A stretch of 11,058 bases of DNA from an uncultured Clostridiaceae bacterium (GTDB lineage Bacteria > Bacillota > Clostridia > Lachnospirales > Lachnospiraceae). The translations under genes and the position numbers were made by a program. Below the pieces are notes generated by a model. The model did not search any database and had not been told where the DNA came from. It saw only the letters and a list, made by a program, of their open reading frames with translations. The DNA lies in assembly GCA_949841235.1 (NCBI GenBank), contig CATKZA010000016.1:1-11058 (forward strand), read 5' to 3'. The first letter of the stretch is position 1, and each line of letters opens with the position of its first letter. Shown in pieces: positions 1-8,046 of this stretch.

Positions 1-1
1 G

Positions 2-643
2 TATTTGACGACGACGCATATTTCGCTGATTATCGTCATGCTGACCATTCTGGTCTTTGCGCTCTGTGCAAACCGTGCGATTAAAAAGGCCAGTCCCGAC
101 CAAGTGCCGGGGCCATTTCTGAACGTCGTGGAACTGATTGTGGAAATGCTAGACGGCATGGTCTCTAGTTCCATGGGGGAGAAAAAGGCAGTGAAGTTCC
201 GCAACTACGTGGGTTCGCTGTTTATCTTTATCCTGGTGTGCAACCTGTCGGGGTTACTCGGCCTCAGGCCGCCGACAGCGGATTTTGGCGTGACATTTCC
301 GCTGGCTTTGATCACATGGGTATTGATTCAGTTTAATGGATTCAAATATCAGAAGTTTGGCAAGATTAAGGGATTGTTTGAACCGATCTTCTTGTTCTTC
401 CCGATGAATCTGATCAGTGAGTTTTCCACTCCGATTTCCATGTCGCTGCGTCTGTTTGGCAATATCTTGTCCGGGACAGTTATGATGGGACTTCTGTACG
501 GATTATTGCCGAAGGTACTTACGTTGATTTGGCCGGCAGCCCTTCATGCATATTTGGACGTGTTTGCAGGGGCGATTCAGACATACGTATTCTGTATGTT
601 GACAATGTGCTTCGTGTCCGATGCGATCGGGGACGAGATGTAA
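2..643 (+). CDS. atpB: ATP synthase Fo subunit a (5' end missing)
   Basis: Subunit a is the membrane stator that forms the two ion half-channels next to the c ring. The visible 212 or so residues are strongly hydrophobic. They contain the family hallmark LRLFGN, whose arginine (codon 449-451) is the essential stator arginine matching E. coli Arg210. It is preceded by the typical N-L-I-S-E-F stretch and followed by the last helices (GAIQTYVFCMLT). The reading frame is open to the left edge. The TTG at 5 is the first possible start in view, but it has no visible ribosome binding site. The family usually has about 15-30 more residues before the T-H-I-S-L-I-I-V helix, so I infer the true start lies outside the window. 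It is the first visible gene of the operon; atpI is not in view. Confidence 0.95.
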   Translation, partial: YLTTTHISLIIVMLTILVFALCANRAIKKASPDQVPGPFLNVVELIVEMLDGMVSSSMGEKKAVKFRNYVGSLFIFILVCNLSGLLGLRPPTADFGVTFPLALITWVLIQFNGFKYQKFGKIKGLFEPIFLFFPMNLISEFSTPISMSLRLFGNILSGTVMMGLLYGLLPKVLTLIWPAALHAYLDVFAGAIQTYVFCMLTMCFVSDAIGDEM

Positions 644-649
644 AAAGAA

Positions 650-696
650 CTAACCAAATCTAACCCTGCAAAAGACGCAGGCTAAGATTTGCTAAG
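650..696 (+). promoter_or_regulatory. Long imperfect hairpin just after atpB
   Basis: The arms 650-669 and 677-696 pair around a 7-nt loop (aaaagac). I count 16 of 20 positions paired, with four isolated mismatches. The hairpin starts six bases after the atpB stop codon. No T-tract follows, so it does not look like an intrinsic terminator. A role as an RNA processing site or 3'-end stabiliser between atpB and atpE is inference. Confidence 0.5.
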
Positions 697-705
697 ATCT
701 TCTGA

Positions 706-726
706 AAAATGCAAAATCAGCATTTT
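706..726 (+). promoter_or_regulatory. Short hairpin upstream of atpE
   Basis: aaaatgc (706-712) pairs perfectly with gcatttt (720-726) around a 7-nt loop. It follows the larger hairpin by nine bases. It is AT-rich and followed by TTTTCG rather than a clear T-run, so it is at most a weak terminator or attenuator. Confidence 0.35.
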
Positions 727-732
727 CGTTGA

Positions 733-760
733 TTGTTTGTGCTGGGGAGACTGGCATAAT
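733..760 (+). promoter_or_regulatory. Possible internal promoter for atpE
   Basis: An extended -10 element, TGGCATAAT (752-760), lies 16 bp after a weak -35 (TTGTTT, 733-738). Transcription would begin near 767, about 34 bases before the atpE start. The -35 matches only half of the consensus, so this is a weak call. It would raise subunit c mRNA relative to its neighbours. Confidence 0.25.
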
Positions 761-782
761 CGAAAAAATGGTACTTTCATAA

Positions 783-1058
<276 letters not shown>

Positions 1059-1155
1059 GAGTTGGAGTTTCGCATACGCATGAAAATGCCATGCGAAGCG
1101 AAACGAATTGTTACCATGGGCGGCGAAGCCGTGAATGGTAGCAACGAATCAACTC
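1059..1155 (+). promoter_or_regulatory. Predicted three-way-junction RNA between atpE and atpF
   Basis: A closing helix GAGTTG/CAACTC (1059-1064 with 1150-1155) starts directly after the atpE stop. It encloses two hairpin arms. Arm 1 is GTTTCGC/GCGAAAC (1067-1073 with 1098-1104), with an inner CGCATG/CATGCG (1077-1082 with 1090-1095). Arm 2 is TTGTTACCAT/ATGGTAGCAA (1108-1117 with 1135-1144, one G-T pair), with an inner CGGC/GCCG (1121-1124 with 1128-1131). There is no T-tract. The pairing is seen directly; any function (mRNA stability, processing, dispersed repeat) is inference. It does not cover the atpF ribosome binding site. Confidence 0.5.
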
Positions 1156-1163
1156 TCAAGGTT

Positions 1164-1181
1164 TGCGCTATGGACAGCGCA
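1164..1181 (+). promoter_or_regulatory. Hairpin upstream of atpF
   Basis: TGCGCT (1164-1169) pairs perfectly with AGCGCA (1176-1181) around a 6-nt loop. It lies about 20 bases before the atpF ribosome binding site. Its 5' arm is part of a TTTGCGCT motif that recurs before atpG at 4000-4007. Confidence 0.4.
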
Positions 1182-1218
1182 GGCTTTGGTGCATTAGTTG
1201 CAGAAAGGAGGGTATCAA

Positions 1219-1770
1219 GTGAATGTAATGAATGTTTTTTTGGCGGGCGGGCTGGGCAACCGTATTTTCGGCCTGGATCCACAGTTGTTGCTAGATTCCT
1301 GCATTACGATTCTGGCAATGCTGTTTCTGGCATTTTTCCTGTCATTTCTTCTCTTTATTCCCGCAAGAGTATTCTTGCAAAAGAGGCAGGATGGCATTAG
1401 GGAGCAGATGGAGACAGCCGCCAAAGAAAAAGATGACGCATTGAAATTCAAGGCGGAGTACGATGATAAGTTAAGGAATGTTCAGAAGGAATCCGAGGAG
1501 ATTCTCACAGAGACCCGCAAGAAGGCGCTGAAAAAGGAGTCAGAGATTATCGGCGAGGCCAAGGAAGAGGCTGCACGGGTAATTGACCGCGCCAATAGGG
1601 AAGCGGAGTTGGAGAAGAATAAGGTCAAGGATCAGGTGAAGCAGGAAGTGATTTCCGTGGCGACCCTGATGGCTGGAAAGATTGTTGCATCTTCTTTGGA
1701 TGAAAGTAAGCAGTCACAGTTAATCGCAGACACTTTGGAAGAGATGGGTGATGACACATGGCTAAGTTAG
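1219..1770 (+). CDS. atpF: ATP synthase Fo subunit b
   Basis: Subunit b is the peripheral stalk that anchors F1 to subunit a. The 183-residue product has one membrane helix at about residues 24-47 (LLLDSCITILAMLFLAFFLS). A long charged coiled coil rich in Lys, Glu and Ala follows to about residue 150, and then a C-terminal segment that contacts delta. I chose the GTG at 1219 because AAAGGAGGG (1204-1212) sits six bases upstream. The frame is open further left to a TTG at 1198, but that lies before the ribosome binding site. An in-frame ATG at 1228 is an alternative with a long spacer. The 3' end overlaps atpH by 13 bp, suggesting coupled translation. Confidence 0.95.
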   Translation: MNVMNVFLAGGLGNRIFGLDPQLLLDSCITILAMLFLAFFLSFLLFIPARVFLQKRQDGIREQMETAAKEKDDALKFKAEYDDKLRNVQKESEEILTETRKKALKKESEIIGEAKEEAARVIDRANREAELEKNKVKDQVKQEVISVATLMAGKIVASSLDESKQSQLIADTLEEMGDDTWLS

Positions 1771-2312
1771 TATCAAAAACATACGGCGATGCCTTGTTCG
1801 AGGTGGCCGTGGAGAATGGCGCCATGGATTCCATGATGGAGGAAGTGGAGGCTGTGCAGGACATATTTCAGGAAAATGAGGAGTATGTCAGGCTTCTGAA
1901 TCATCCGAAAATCCCTGTGGAGGAAAAGCATGTGATTTTGAAGGATGCTTTTGAGGGCAAGGTTTCCAATGAGTTGATGGGACTTTTTACTACAGTTGTA
2001 GAAAAAGGCAGATTTTCGGAGATAGAAGGCATTCTTGCTTACTTTTTAGAGGAAGTAAGGGAGTATAAGAAGATTGGAACTGCTGACGTGGTTTCCGCCA
2101 AGGAACTTTCCGGGGAGGAGAGGGCCGGCATTGAGAAGAAATTGCTGGAGACCACATCCTATCAGTCCTTACGGATGAATTACCGGGTGGATGCATCCCT
2201 GATCGGGGGCATGATGATACGCATCGGCGACCGGGTAGTGGACAGCAGTATCCGCACGAAGCTGAATAATATGGCAAAGGATCTGTCAAAGCTTCAGATT
2301 ACAAATATATAG
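1758..2312 (+). CDS. atpH: ATP synthase F1 subunit delta
   Basis: Delta (OSCP type) sits on top of the alpha3beta3 head and joins it to the b stalk. The 184-residue length is normal for the family. The start [17 protein letters not shown] and the C-terminal block [18 protein letters not shown] (about 148-165) are typical family landmarks. The N-terminal part is a helical bundle and the C-terminal part the smaller stalk-binding domain. The ATG lies within the end of atpF (13-bp overlap), and the only Shine-Dalgarno-like sequence is the purine run in the atpF 3' end, so translation is probably coupled. Confidence 0.95.
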   Translation: MAKLVSKTYGDALFEVAVENGAMDSMMEEVEAVQDIFQENEEYVRLLNHPKIPVEEKHVILKDAFEGKVSNELMGLFTTVVEKGRFSEIEGILAYFLEEVREYKKIGTADVVSAKELSGEERAGIEKKLLETTSYQSLRMNYRVDASLIGGMMIRIGDRVVDSSIRTKLNNMAKDLSKLQITNI

Positions 2313-2332
2313 AAAGAAGGTGCAAGAGTATC

Positions 2333-3841
2333 ATGAATTTGAAACCTGAAGAGATCAGTTCTGTGATAAAAGAACAGATTAAAAAATATAGTACCAAATT
2401 TGAAGTGTCCGATACTGGTACTGTAATCCAGGTTGCTGATGGTATTGCCCGTGTGCATGGTCTGGAGAAGGCGATGCAGGGCGAGCTTCTTGAGTTTCCC
2501 GGAGAAGTTTATGGCATGGCGTTGAACCTTGAGGAAGACAACGTGGGCGTGGTGCTTCTCGGAGATCATAAAAATATCAACGAGGGTGACTTAGTAAAGA
2601 CCACCGGGCGAGTGGTGGAAGTTCCTGTGGGAGACGAGATGCTTGGCAGGGTAGTCAATGCCCTGGGACAGCCGATCGATGGCAAAGGGCCTATCGAGAC
2701 CAGCAAATTCCGTCAGATTGAGAGGGTGGCATCCGGCGTAATCGCTAGAAAGTCCGTGGACACTCCTTTGCAGACAGGTATCAAGGCGATTGACTCCATG
2801 ATCCCCATCGGAAGGGGACAGCGCGAGTTGATTATCGGCGACCGCCAGACAGGCAAGACGGCTATCGCCATTGACACGATCATTAACCAGAAGGGGCAGA
2901 ATGTAAAATGCATCTATGTGGCTATCGGCCAGAAGGCTTCTACTGTGGCATCCATCGTGACGAAGTTAGAAGAGTACGGTGCCATGGATTATACCACCAT
3001 CGTGGCTGCTACCGCCAGCGAGCTGGCTCCTCTGCAATACATTGCGCCATACTCAGGATGCGCCATGGGCGAGGAGTGGATGGAAGACGGCAAGGACGTG
3101 TTGATTATCTATGATGATCTGACAAAGCATGCCGCCGCTTACCGTACCCTGTCCCTGCTTCTGAAGCGTCCGCCGGGACGTGAGGCGTTTCCGGGCGACG
3201 TGTTCTACCTGCATTCCAGACTGCTGGAGCGGGCGGCCAGACTTTCCGACAAGCTGGGGGGCGGCTCTCTGACCGCATTGCCCATTATTGAGACCCAGGC
3301 TGGCGACGTGTCCGCATACATTCCCACCAATGTGATTTCTATCACGGATGGGCAGATTTATCTGGAGACGGAGATGTTCAATTCCGGCTTCCGTCCGGCG
3401 GTAAATGCCGGCTTGTCCGTATCCCGCGTGGGTGGTGCGGCGCAGATTAAGGCGATGAAGAAGATTTCCGGGCCGATTCGTATCGAGCTTGCCCAGTACA
3501 GAGAGCTGGCGGCATTCTCCCAGTTCAGTTCTGATCTGGATCCTGAGACGAAGGAGCAGCTTGCCCAGGGCGAGCGCATTCGCGAGATTCTGAAGCAGGA
3601 TCAGTATCAGCCCATGCCGGTGGAGAATCAGGTAATGATTATCTATGCCGCTACCAAGAAATATCTTCTGGATATTGAGATTGAAGATATCTTGGATTTT
3701 GAGTCAGGTCTTTTTGAATATATGGATACCAAGTATCCGGAGGTGCCGGAGGCAATCCGCAATGATGGGGAGATCAAGGAAGGCACGGAGAAGACATTGG
3801 TGAAGGCGATTGAAGAGTTCAAGGCACAATTTATGAAATAA
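2333..3841 (+). CDS. atpA: ATP synthase F1 subunit alpha
   Basis: Alpha is the non-catalytic nucleotide-binding subunit of the F1 head. The 502-residue product is full length. It has an N-terminal beta-barrel (about 25-95), the Walker A loop GDRQTGKT at 169-176, the Walker B segment DVLIIYDD at 255-262, and the ATPase alpha/beta signature [10 protein letters not shown] at 355-364. This is followed by Arg365, the arginine finger that reaches the catalytic site of beta. The C-terminal helical domain is intact. A purine-rich GAAGG (2316-2320) lies 12 bases before the ATG, 20 bp after atpH. An unusually long structured gap separates it from atpG. Confidence 0.98.
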   Translation: MNLKPEEISSVIKEQIKKYSTKFEVSDTGTVIQVADGIARVHGLEKAMQGELLEFPGEVYGMALNLEEDNVGVVLLGDHKNINEGDLVKTTGRVVEVPVGDEMLGRVVNALGQPIDGKGPIETSKFRQIERVASGVIARKSVDTPLQTGIKAIDSMIPIGRGQRELIIGDRQTGKTAIAIDTIINQKGQNVKCIYVAIGQKASTVASIVTKLEEYGAMDYTTIVAATASELAPLQYIAPYSGCAMGEEWMEDGKDVLIIYDDLTKHAAAYRTLSLLLKRPPGREAFPGDVFYLHSRLLERAARLSDKLGGGSLTALPIIETQAGDVSAYIPTNVISITDGQIYLETEMFNSGFRPAVNAGLSVSRVGGAAQIKAMKKISGPIRIELAQYRELAAFSQFSSDLDPETKEQLAQGERIREILKQDQYQPMPVENQVMIIYAATKKYLLDIEIEDILDFESGLFEYMDTKYPEVPEAIRNDGEIKEGTEKTLVKAIEEFKAQFMK

Positions 3842-4074
3842 AAAATGTTAGTGCATGATTTATAAAATGTGCATGATAGCGTTGAAAGTGCGGTACATGA
3901 ACAATGTGCCGGCATTCATGCGTTTTGGCTACTATTGCAAAGTAGTGAATAGTAGCAGATGATAGGCGATTGATTTATTTTTGCAGGAAGGAGACTCTAT
4001 TTGCGCTGTGCAAAGCACGGTATGGAGATTATTTTTCCGGCAAAAGTCAATATTAGAGATTGAGAGGTAAAATT
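3842..4074 (+). repeat. Repeat-containing gap between atpA and atpG
   Basis: This 233-bp gap is far longer than usual between these two genes. It holds a direct repeat GTGCATGAT (3851-3859 and 3869-3877). It also has a perfect 9-bp hairpin GCTACTATT/AATAGTAGC (3928-3936 with 3948-3956), and a block ACTCT-ATTTGCGCTGTG at 3994-4010. The last two resemble the blocks around 1111-1144 and 1152-1172 in the atpE-atpF gap, in the same order. A GGAAGGAG (3986-3993) precedes a 20-codon TTG-initiated frame that ends at the atpG ribosome binding site. Confidence 0.5.
4001..4063 (+). CDS. Possible 20-codon leader peptide before atpG
   Basis: GGAAGGAG (3986-3993) stands seven bases before a TTG at 4001. 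The frame runs 20 codons (MRCAKHGMEIIFPAKVNIRD) and stops with TGA at 4061-4063, touching the GAGAGG used for atpG. The spacing is that of a real ribosome binding site, and the stop position would permit translational coupling. The start codon is weak and part of the sequence belongs to a repeat, so chance is a serious alternative. No function is assigned. Confidence 0.2.
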   Translation: MRCAKHGMEIIFPAKVNIRD

Positions 4075-4956
4075 ATGGCCTCAATGAGAGATATCAAACG
4101 GCGTAAGGAGAGTGTCCAGAGTACCGGGCAGATTACGAAAGCCATGAAACTGGTATCTTCTGTAAAGCTGCAGAAGGCGAAGGTGGGGGCGGAAGTGTCA
4201 AAGCCCTATTTCGACACCATGTACAATACGGTTGCCGGTATGATTGCCAAGTCAGGTCAGATGTCACATCCATTTCTTCAGAAGAGCCAGTCGGATAAGA
4301 AGGCTGTCATTCTGATTACCTCCAACAGAGGTCTTGCCGGCGGATATAATTCCAATGTGATGAAACTGGTCACGAAGGATGATCGCTTTACTCAGGAAAA
4401 TACGGTGGTTTATGCGGTGGGAACCAAGGGGCGGGACGGTATGGACCGCCAGAAATTCCAGGTGGCACAGGATTACTCGGAGGCTATGAATGAGCCTGTG
4501 TACAGTGATGCCATGGAGATCGGCAAGGAGGTTCTCAGCCAGTTTGTCCGGGGGGAGATTGGAGAGATTTATCTGGCATACACCATCTTTAAGAATACGG
4601 TGGTGCAGATTCCCACTCTGACGAAGCTTCTGCCTATTGATGCGGAGGATATCAGTTCGGAGACGGAGGATATATCGGAAGATCCCATCGAGAGGATTAC
4701 CCTGATGAATTATGAGCCGGAGCCGGAGGAGGCGTTGGATGCCATTGTGCCGAAGTATATCAACAGTTTGATTTACGGCGGCCTGGTAGAGTCCTATGCC
4801 AGTGAGAACGGCGCCAGGATGCAGGCGATGGATTCCGCCACCAGCAATGCGGAGGAAATGATTAGTGACTTGTCCCTGAAATATAATAGAGCAAGGCAGG
4901 CTTCTATTACGCAGGAATTGACAGAGATCATAGCGGGAGCGTCCGCTATCAGTTAG
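4075..4956 (+). CDS. atpG: ATP synthase F1 subunit gamma
   Basis: Gamma is the central rotor shaft that couples c-ring rotation to catalysis in beta. The 293-residue product begins with the family's typical MASMRDIKRRKESVQSTGQI. It ends with the gamma signature ITQELTEIIAGASAI, just after the GARMQAM...NAEEMI helix. The Rossmann-like middle is intact (VILITSNRGLAGGYN). The segment DAEDISSETEDISEDPIER, about two thirds along, is a strongly acidic stretch in a part of gamma that varies between species. I chose the ATG at 4075 because GAGAGG (4062-4067) lies 7-8 bases upstream. An in-frame TTG at 4060 precedes that site. The atpD gene follows after 15 bp. Confidence 0.96.
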   Translation: MASMRDIKRRKESVQSTGQITKAMKLVSSVKLQKAKVGAEVSKPYFDTMYNTVAGMIAKSGQMSHPFLQKSQSDKKAVILITSNRGLAGGYNSNVMKLVTKDDRFTQENTVVYAVGTKGRDGMDRQKFQVAQDYSEAMNEPVYSDAMEIGKEVLSQFVRGEIGEIYLAYTIFKNTVVQIPTLTKLLPIDAEDISSETEDISEDPIERITLMNYEPEPEEALDAIVPKYINSLIYGGLVESYASENGARMQAMDSATSNAEEMISDLSLKYNRARQASITQELTEIIAGASAIS

Positions 4957-6369
<1,413 letters not shown>

Positions 6370-6413
6370 ATTGAAAAATAATTCTATATGAATCACGGAA
6401 TGGAGGTAGCATC

Positions 6414-6821
6414 ATGGCAGATAAAGTATTCAACCTACAGATTATCTCCCCTACCCGCATCTTTTTTGACGGAGATGCCACGATGGTGGAAATGAAAACC
6501 AGCGAGGGGGAAATCGGCGTACTGGCCGGACATATCCCGCTCACTGCCATCCTGACCCCCGGCGTGGTGAAAATCCATCAGGAGGAAGGGACGAAAGAGG
6601 CTGCGCTTCATGACGGCTTTGTGGAAATTCGCAAGGATCGGGTGACGGTGCTGGCCGAGTCTTGCGAGTGGCCTGATGAAATTGATGTGGAGCGCGCGGA
6701 GGAAGCGAAGGAGCGTGCGGAAAACCGCATTAAGAGCGGCAGGAAGGACGTGGATATGCTTCGTGCCGAGCTGGCGTTGAAGAAGGCGCTTACCAGAATT
6801 GATCTGGCAGGGAGAAAGTAA
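6414..6821 (+). CDS. atpC: ATP synthase F1 subunit epsilon
   Basis: Epsilon forms the lower central stalk with gamma and can inhibit ATP hydrolysis. The 135-residue product has the N-terminal beta-sandwich (1 to about 85) with the typical GEIGVLAGHIPL at 32-43. A helical hairpin C-terminal domain rich in Arg, Glu and Ala follows (about 90-130), so the inhibitory domain is present. GGAGG (6402-6406) lies seven bases before the ATG. It is the last gene of the operon and is followed by a strong terminator. Confidence 0.96.
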   Translation: MADKVFNLQIISPTRIFFDGDATMVEMKTSEGEIGVLAGHIPLTAILTPGVVKIHQEEGTKEAALHDGFVEIRKDRVTVLAESCEWPDEIDVERAEEAKERAENRIKSGRKDVDMLRAELALKKALTRIDLAGRK

Positions 6822-6851
6822 CTTGTCATTCATATTATTTATAGGTATATG

Positions 6852-6895
6852 AAAGGGAATCAGAGCCTTGCGTGCAAGGCTCTGATTCCCTTTTT
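6852..6895 (+). terminator. Intrinsic terminator of the atp operon
   Basis: A perfect 19-bp stem (6852-6870 with 6875-6893) with a CGTG loop ends in a run of five T (6891-6895). It begins 30 bp after the atpC stop codon. The stem contains GGGAATCAGAGCCTTG on its 5' arm. This is a textbook Rho-independent terminator on the plus strand. Confidence 0.95.
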
Positions 6896-6996
6896 GCCGT
6901 TGGTACCGGATGTGGGTTCAAGTGGTATTGATGTTATATGTATCGGTATAGCAGGATTTTATATTTTGCAATCGAGGTATTAGAGACAGTTTCAAG

Positions 6997-7025
6997 TTTA
7001 CAGACAAAGGAAAATAAGATATACT
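6997..7025 (+). promoter_or_regulatory. Promoter of the toxin-antitoxin pair
   Basis: TTTACA (6997-7002) and TATACT (7020-7025) are separated by exactly 17 bp, matching a vegetative (sigma-A type) promoter at 5 of 6 bases in each box. Transcription would start near 7032, about 25 bases before the antitoxin ATG. I see no convincing operator palindrome over it. Confidence 0.75.
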
Positions 7026-7056
7026 ATTATTATGTTAAGGGAAGGTGGTGTTTGTT

Positions 7057-7323
7057 ATGTCAGCATTACAAGATCAAGCTGTTCGGATGATATATGACTT
7101 ATCTGATGATAACGTCAGTTTTCTGATTGAAATTATACAAAGGCTTATGCATGGAAATGTAGGGAAGAAGTCTGTACGGATATTGAGCAATGACGAGGGA
7201 TTACAGGCATTTCGCCGATTGAATGAAGCGAGAATGGAGATATGGGACTATTTGCCAGAAGATTTTGATCCGGACAAAGAGTTAGAGGAGGCACGCAAAG
7301 AGCGGTATGGTAGTATTGATTGA
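7057..7323 (+). CDS. Antitoxin of a PIN-domain toxin-antitoxin pair
   Basis: This 88-residue protein begins MSALQDQAVRMIYDLSDDNV and ends in the acidic YLPEDFDPDKELEEARKERYG. I recognise the arrangement, and the repeated pairing with a PIN protein, from Clostridia genomes. I cannot name a DNA-binding fold with confidence; the N-terminal half is helical and could dimerise. The C-terminal acidic tail is the likely toxin-binding part. I chose the ATG at 7057 because GGGAAGG (7039-7045) lies about 11 bases upstream; two in-frame GTG codons (7045, 7048) overlap that site. The gene overlaps the toxin by 17 bp, the usual sign of coupled translation that keeps antitoxin in excess. Confidence 0.75.
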   Translation: MSALQDQAVRMIYDLSDDNVSFLIEIIQRLMHGNVGKKSVRILSNDEGLQAFRRLNEARMEIWDYLPEDFDPDKELEEARKERYGSID

Positions 7324-7714
7324 TACAAATATAATAATAGATTTTTTATTGACGAGAGAACCATTTTATCAAGCGTCATCGGAAATTATGTCAAAGTGCG
7401 CAAATCGAGAATTGACTGGATATATTGCCTTTCATTCGATTCCTAATCTTTGGTATATATTACGGAAAATTCCTGACGGTAAGAGGAGGAAATGGTTATC
7501 TGATATTTGTCATTTTTTGCGAATAACTGGCGCTAGTCATGAGGAAGTAATCAAAGCTATTAATATGAAAGAGTTTCAGGACTTTGAAGATTGTTTACAG
7601 GACAGATGTGCAATGGGAATTGATGCCCAGTATATCATAACAAGGAATGTTGATGACTATATTAATTCTGAGATACCTGCTATTCTTCCAACGGATTTCT
7701 TAGGAATATCATGA
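7307..7714 (+). CDS. PIN-domain ribonuclease toxin
   Basis: This 135-residue PIN-fold protein is probably a metal-dependent RNase of the VapC-like toxin class. The N-terminal strand MVVLIDTNIIIDFLL carries the first catalytic aspartate (Asp6) with the usual D-T-N. Further conserved acidic residues are visible in FQDFEDCLQ (Asp92, Glu94, Asp95), and the terminal strand YIITRNVDDY includes Asp116 and Asp117. The phrase AFHSIPNLWYILRK (41-54) is typical of the PIN_3-like branch. The start ATG is inside the antitoxin gene. The gene is more AT-rich than the atp operon, which fits a mobile accessory module. The target RNA cannot be told from sequence. Confidence 0.85.
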   Translation: MVVLIDTNIIIDFLLTREPFYQASSEIMSKCANRELTGYIAFHSIPNLWYILRKIPDGKRRKWLSDICHFLRITGASHEEVIKAINMKEFQDFEDCLQDRCAMGIDAQYIITRNVDDYINSEIPAILPTDFLGIS

Positions 7715-7867
7715 GAGAAGATAAAGTTGAGAAAGAAAACGCAGGATGTATTTGTTTGGGAACAGTTCATGCCATGCTTTTCTGTCGGTATTTGTTGTTT
7801 CGGTAATCATTTCAATAACTTCTTCAATGTTGTTTCCTATTGTGATGCATTTGGAAAGGAATGGCAA
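7709..7867 (-). pseudogene. Possible minus-strand gene remnant, weakly HicB-like
   Basis: On the minus strand a 52-codon frame (TTG at 7867, stop TGA at 7709-7711) reads LPFLSKCITIGNNIEEVIEM and then a charged, ordinary-looking tail. The pattern P-x-L-x-x-C-x-T-x-G-x-N-x-E-E-x-x-E-M resembles the core of HicB-type antitoxins. It has no ribosome binding site, is too short for a full gene, and its stop overlaps the PIN toxin stop tail to tail. The plus strand is also open here for about 50 codons, so the open frame proves little. Confidence 0.2.
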
Positions 7868-7875
7868 TAATTTTC

Positions 7876-7904
7876 TTTATATTTGTAGAATTTTCTGGTA
7901 AAAT
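7876..7904 (+). promoter_or_regulatory. Candidate promoter of the surface protein gene
   Basis: An extended -10 element TGGTAAAAT (7896-7904) lies 17 bp after a weak -35, TTTATA (7876-7881). Transcription would start near 7911 and give a leader of about 136 bases that contains the large palindrome. The region is AT-rich, so chance matches are likely. Confidence 0.35.
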
Positions 7905-7940
7905 ATCTTTAGTTCTAATGTAATTATTCAAAATATAAGG

Positions 7941-7990
7941 ATAATTAAACAAATGTCAAAAGGTACACCATTTGACATTTGTTTAATTAT
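7941..7990. repeat. Near-perfect 50-bp palindrome
   Basis: Arms of 20 bp (7941-7960 and 7971-7990) are exact inverted copies around a 10-base centre, aggtacacca, which is itself palindromic at GGT-AC-ACC. In all, 23 of 24 symmetric positions match. No T-tract follows on the plus strand (AATTATGAAAC), so it is not a normal terminator of the toxin-antitoxin pair. It lies 56 bases before the start of the surface protein gene, so in RNA it would be a very stable leader hairpin. It could instead be an operator or a dispersed palindromic repeat. Confidence 0.8.
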
Positions 7991-8046
7991 GAAACAGCGG
8001 AAAAGAACACTCCGCAAAAACCGATAGCAGAAGGCGAGGATTTCAT

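Noticed and set aside
1059..1218. A known riboswitch or T-box in the atpE-atpF gap
   Set aside because: I could not find the conserved core of any riboswitch class, and there is no terminator or ribosome-site switch.
1062..1400. Open frame of 112 codons across the atpE-atpF gap
   Set aside because: It begins at a TTG without a ribosome binding site and runs into atpF in another frame. The gap is better explained as structured repeat DNA.
7972..7977. TTGACA inside the palindrome as a -35 box
   Set aside because: No -10 element occurs 15-19 bp downstream (the sequence there is GAAACAGCGG).
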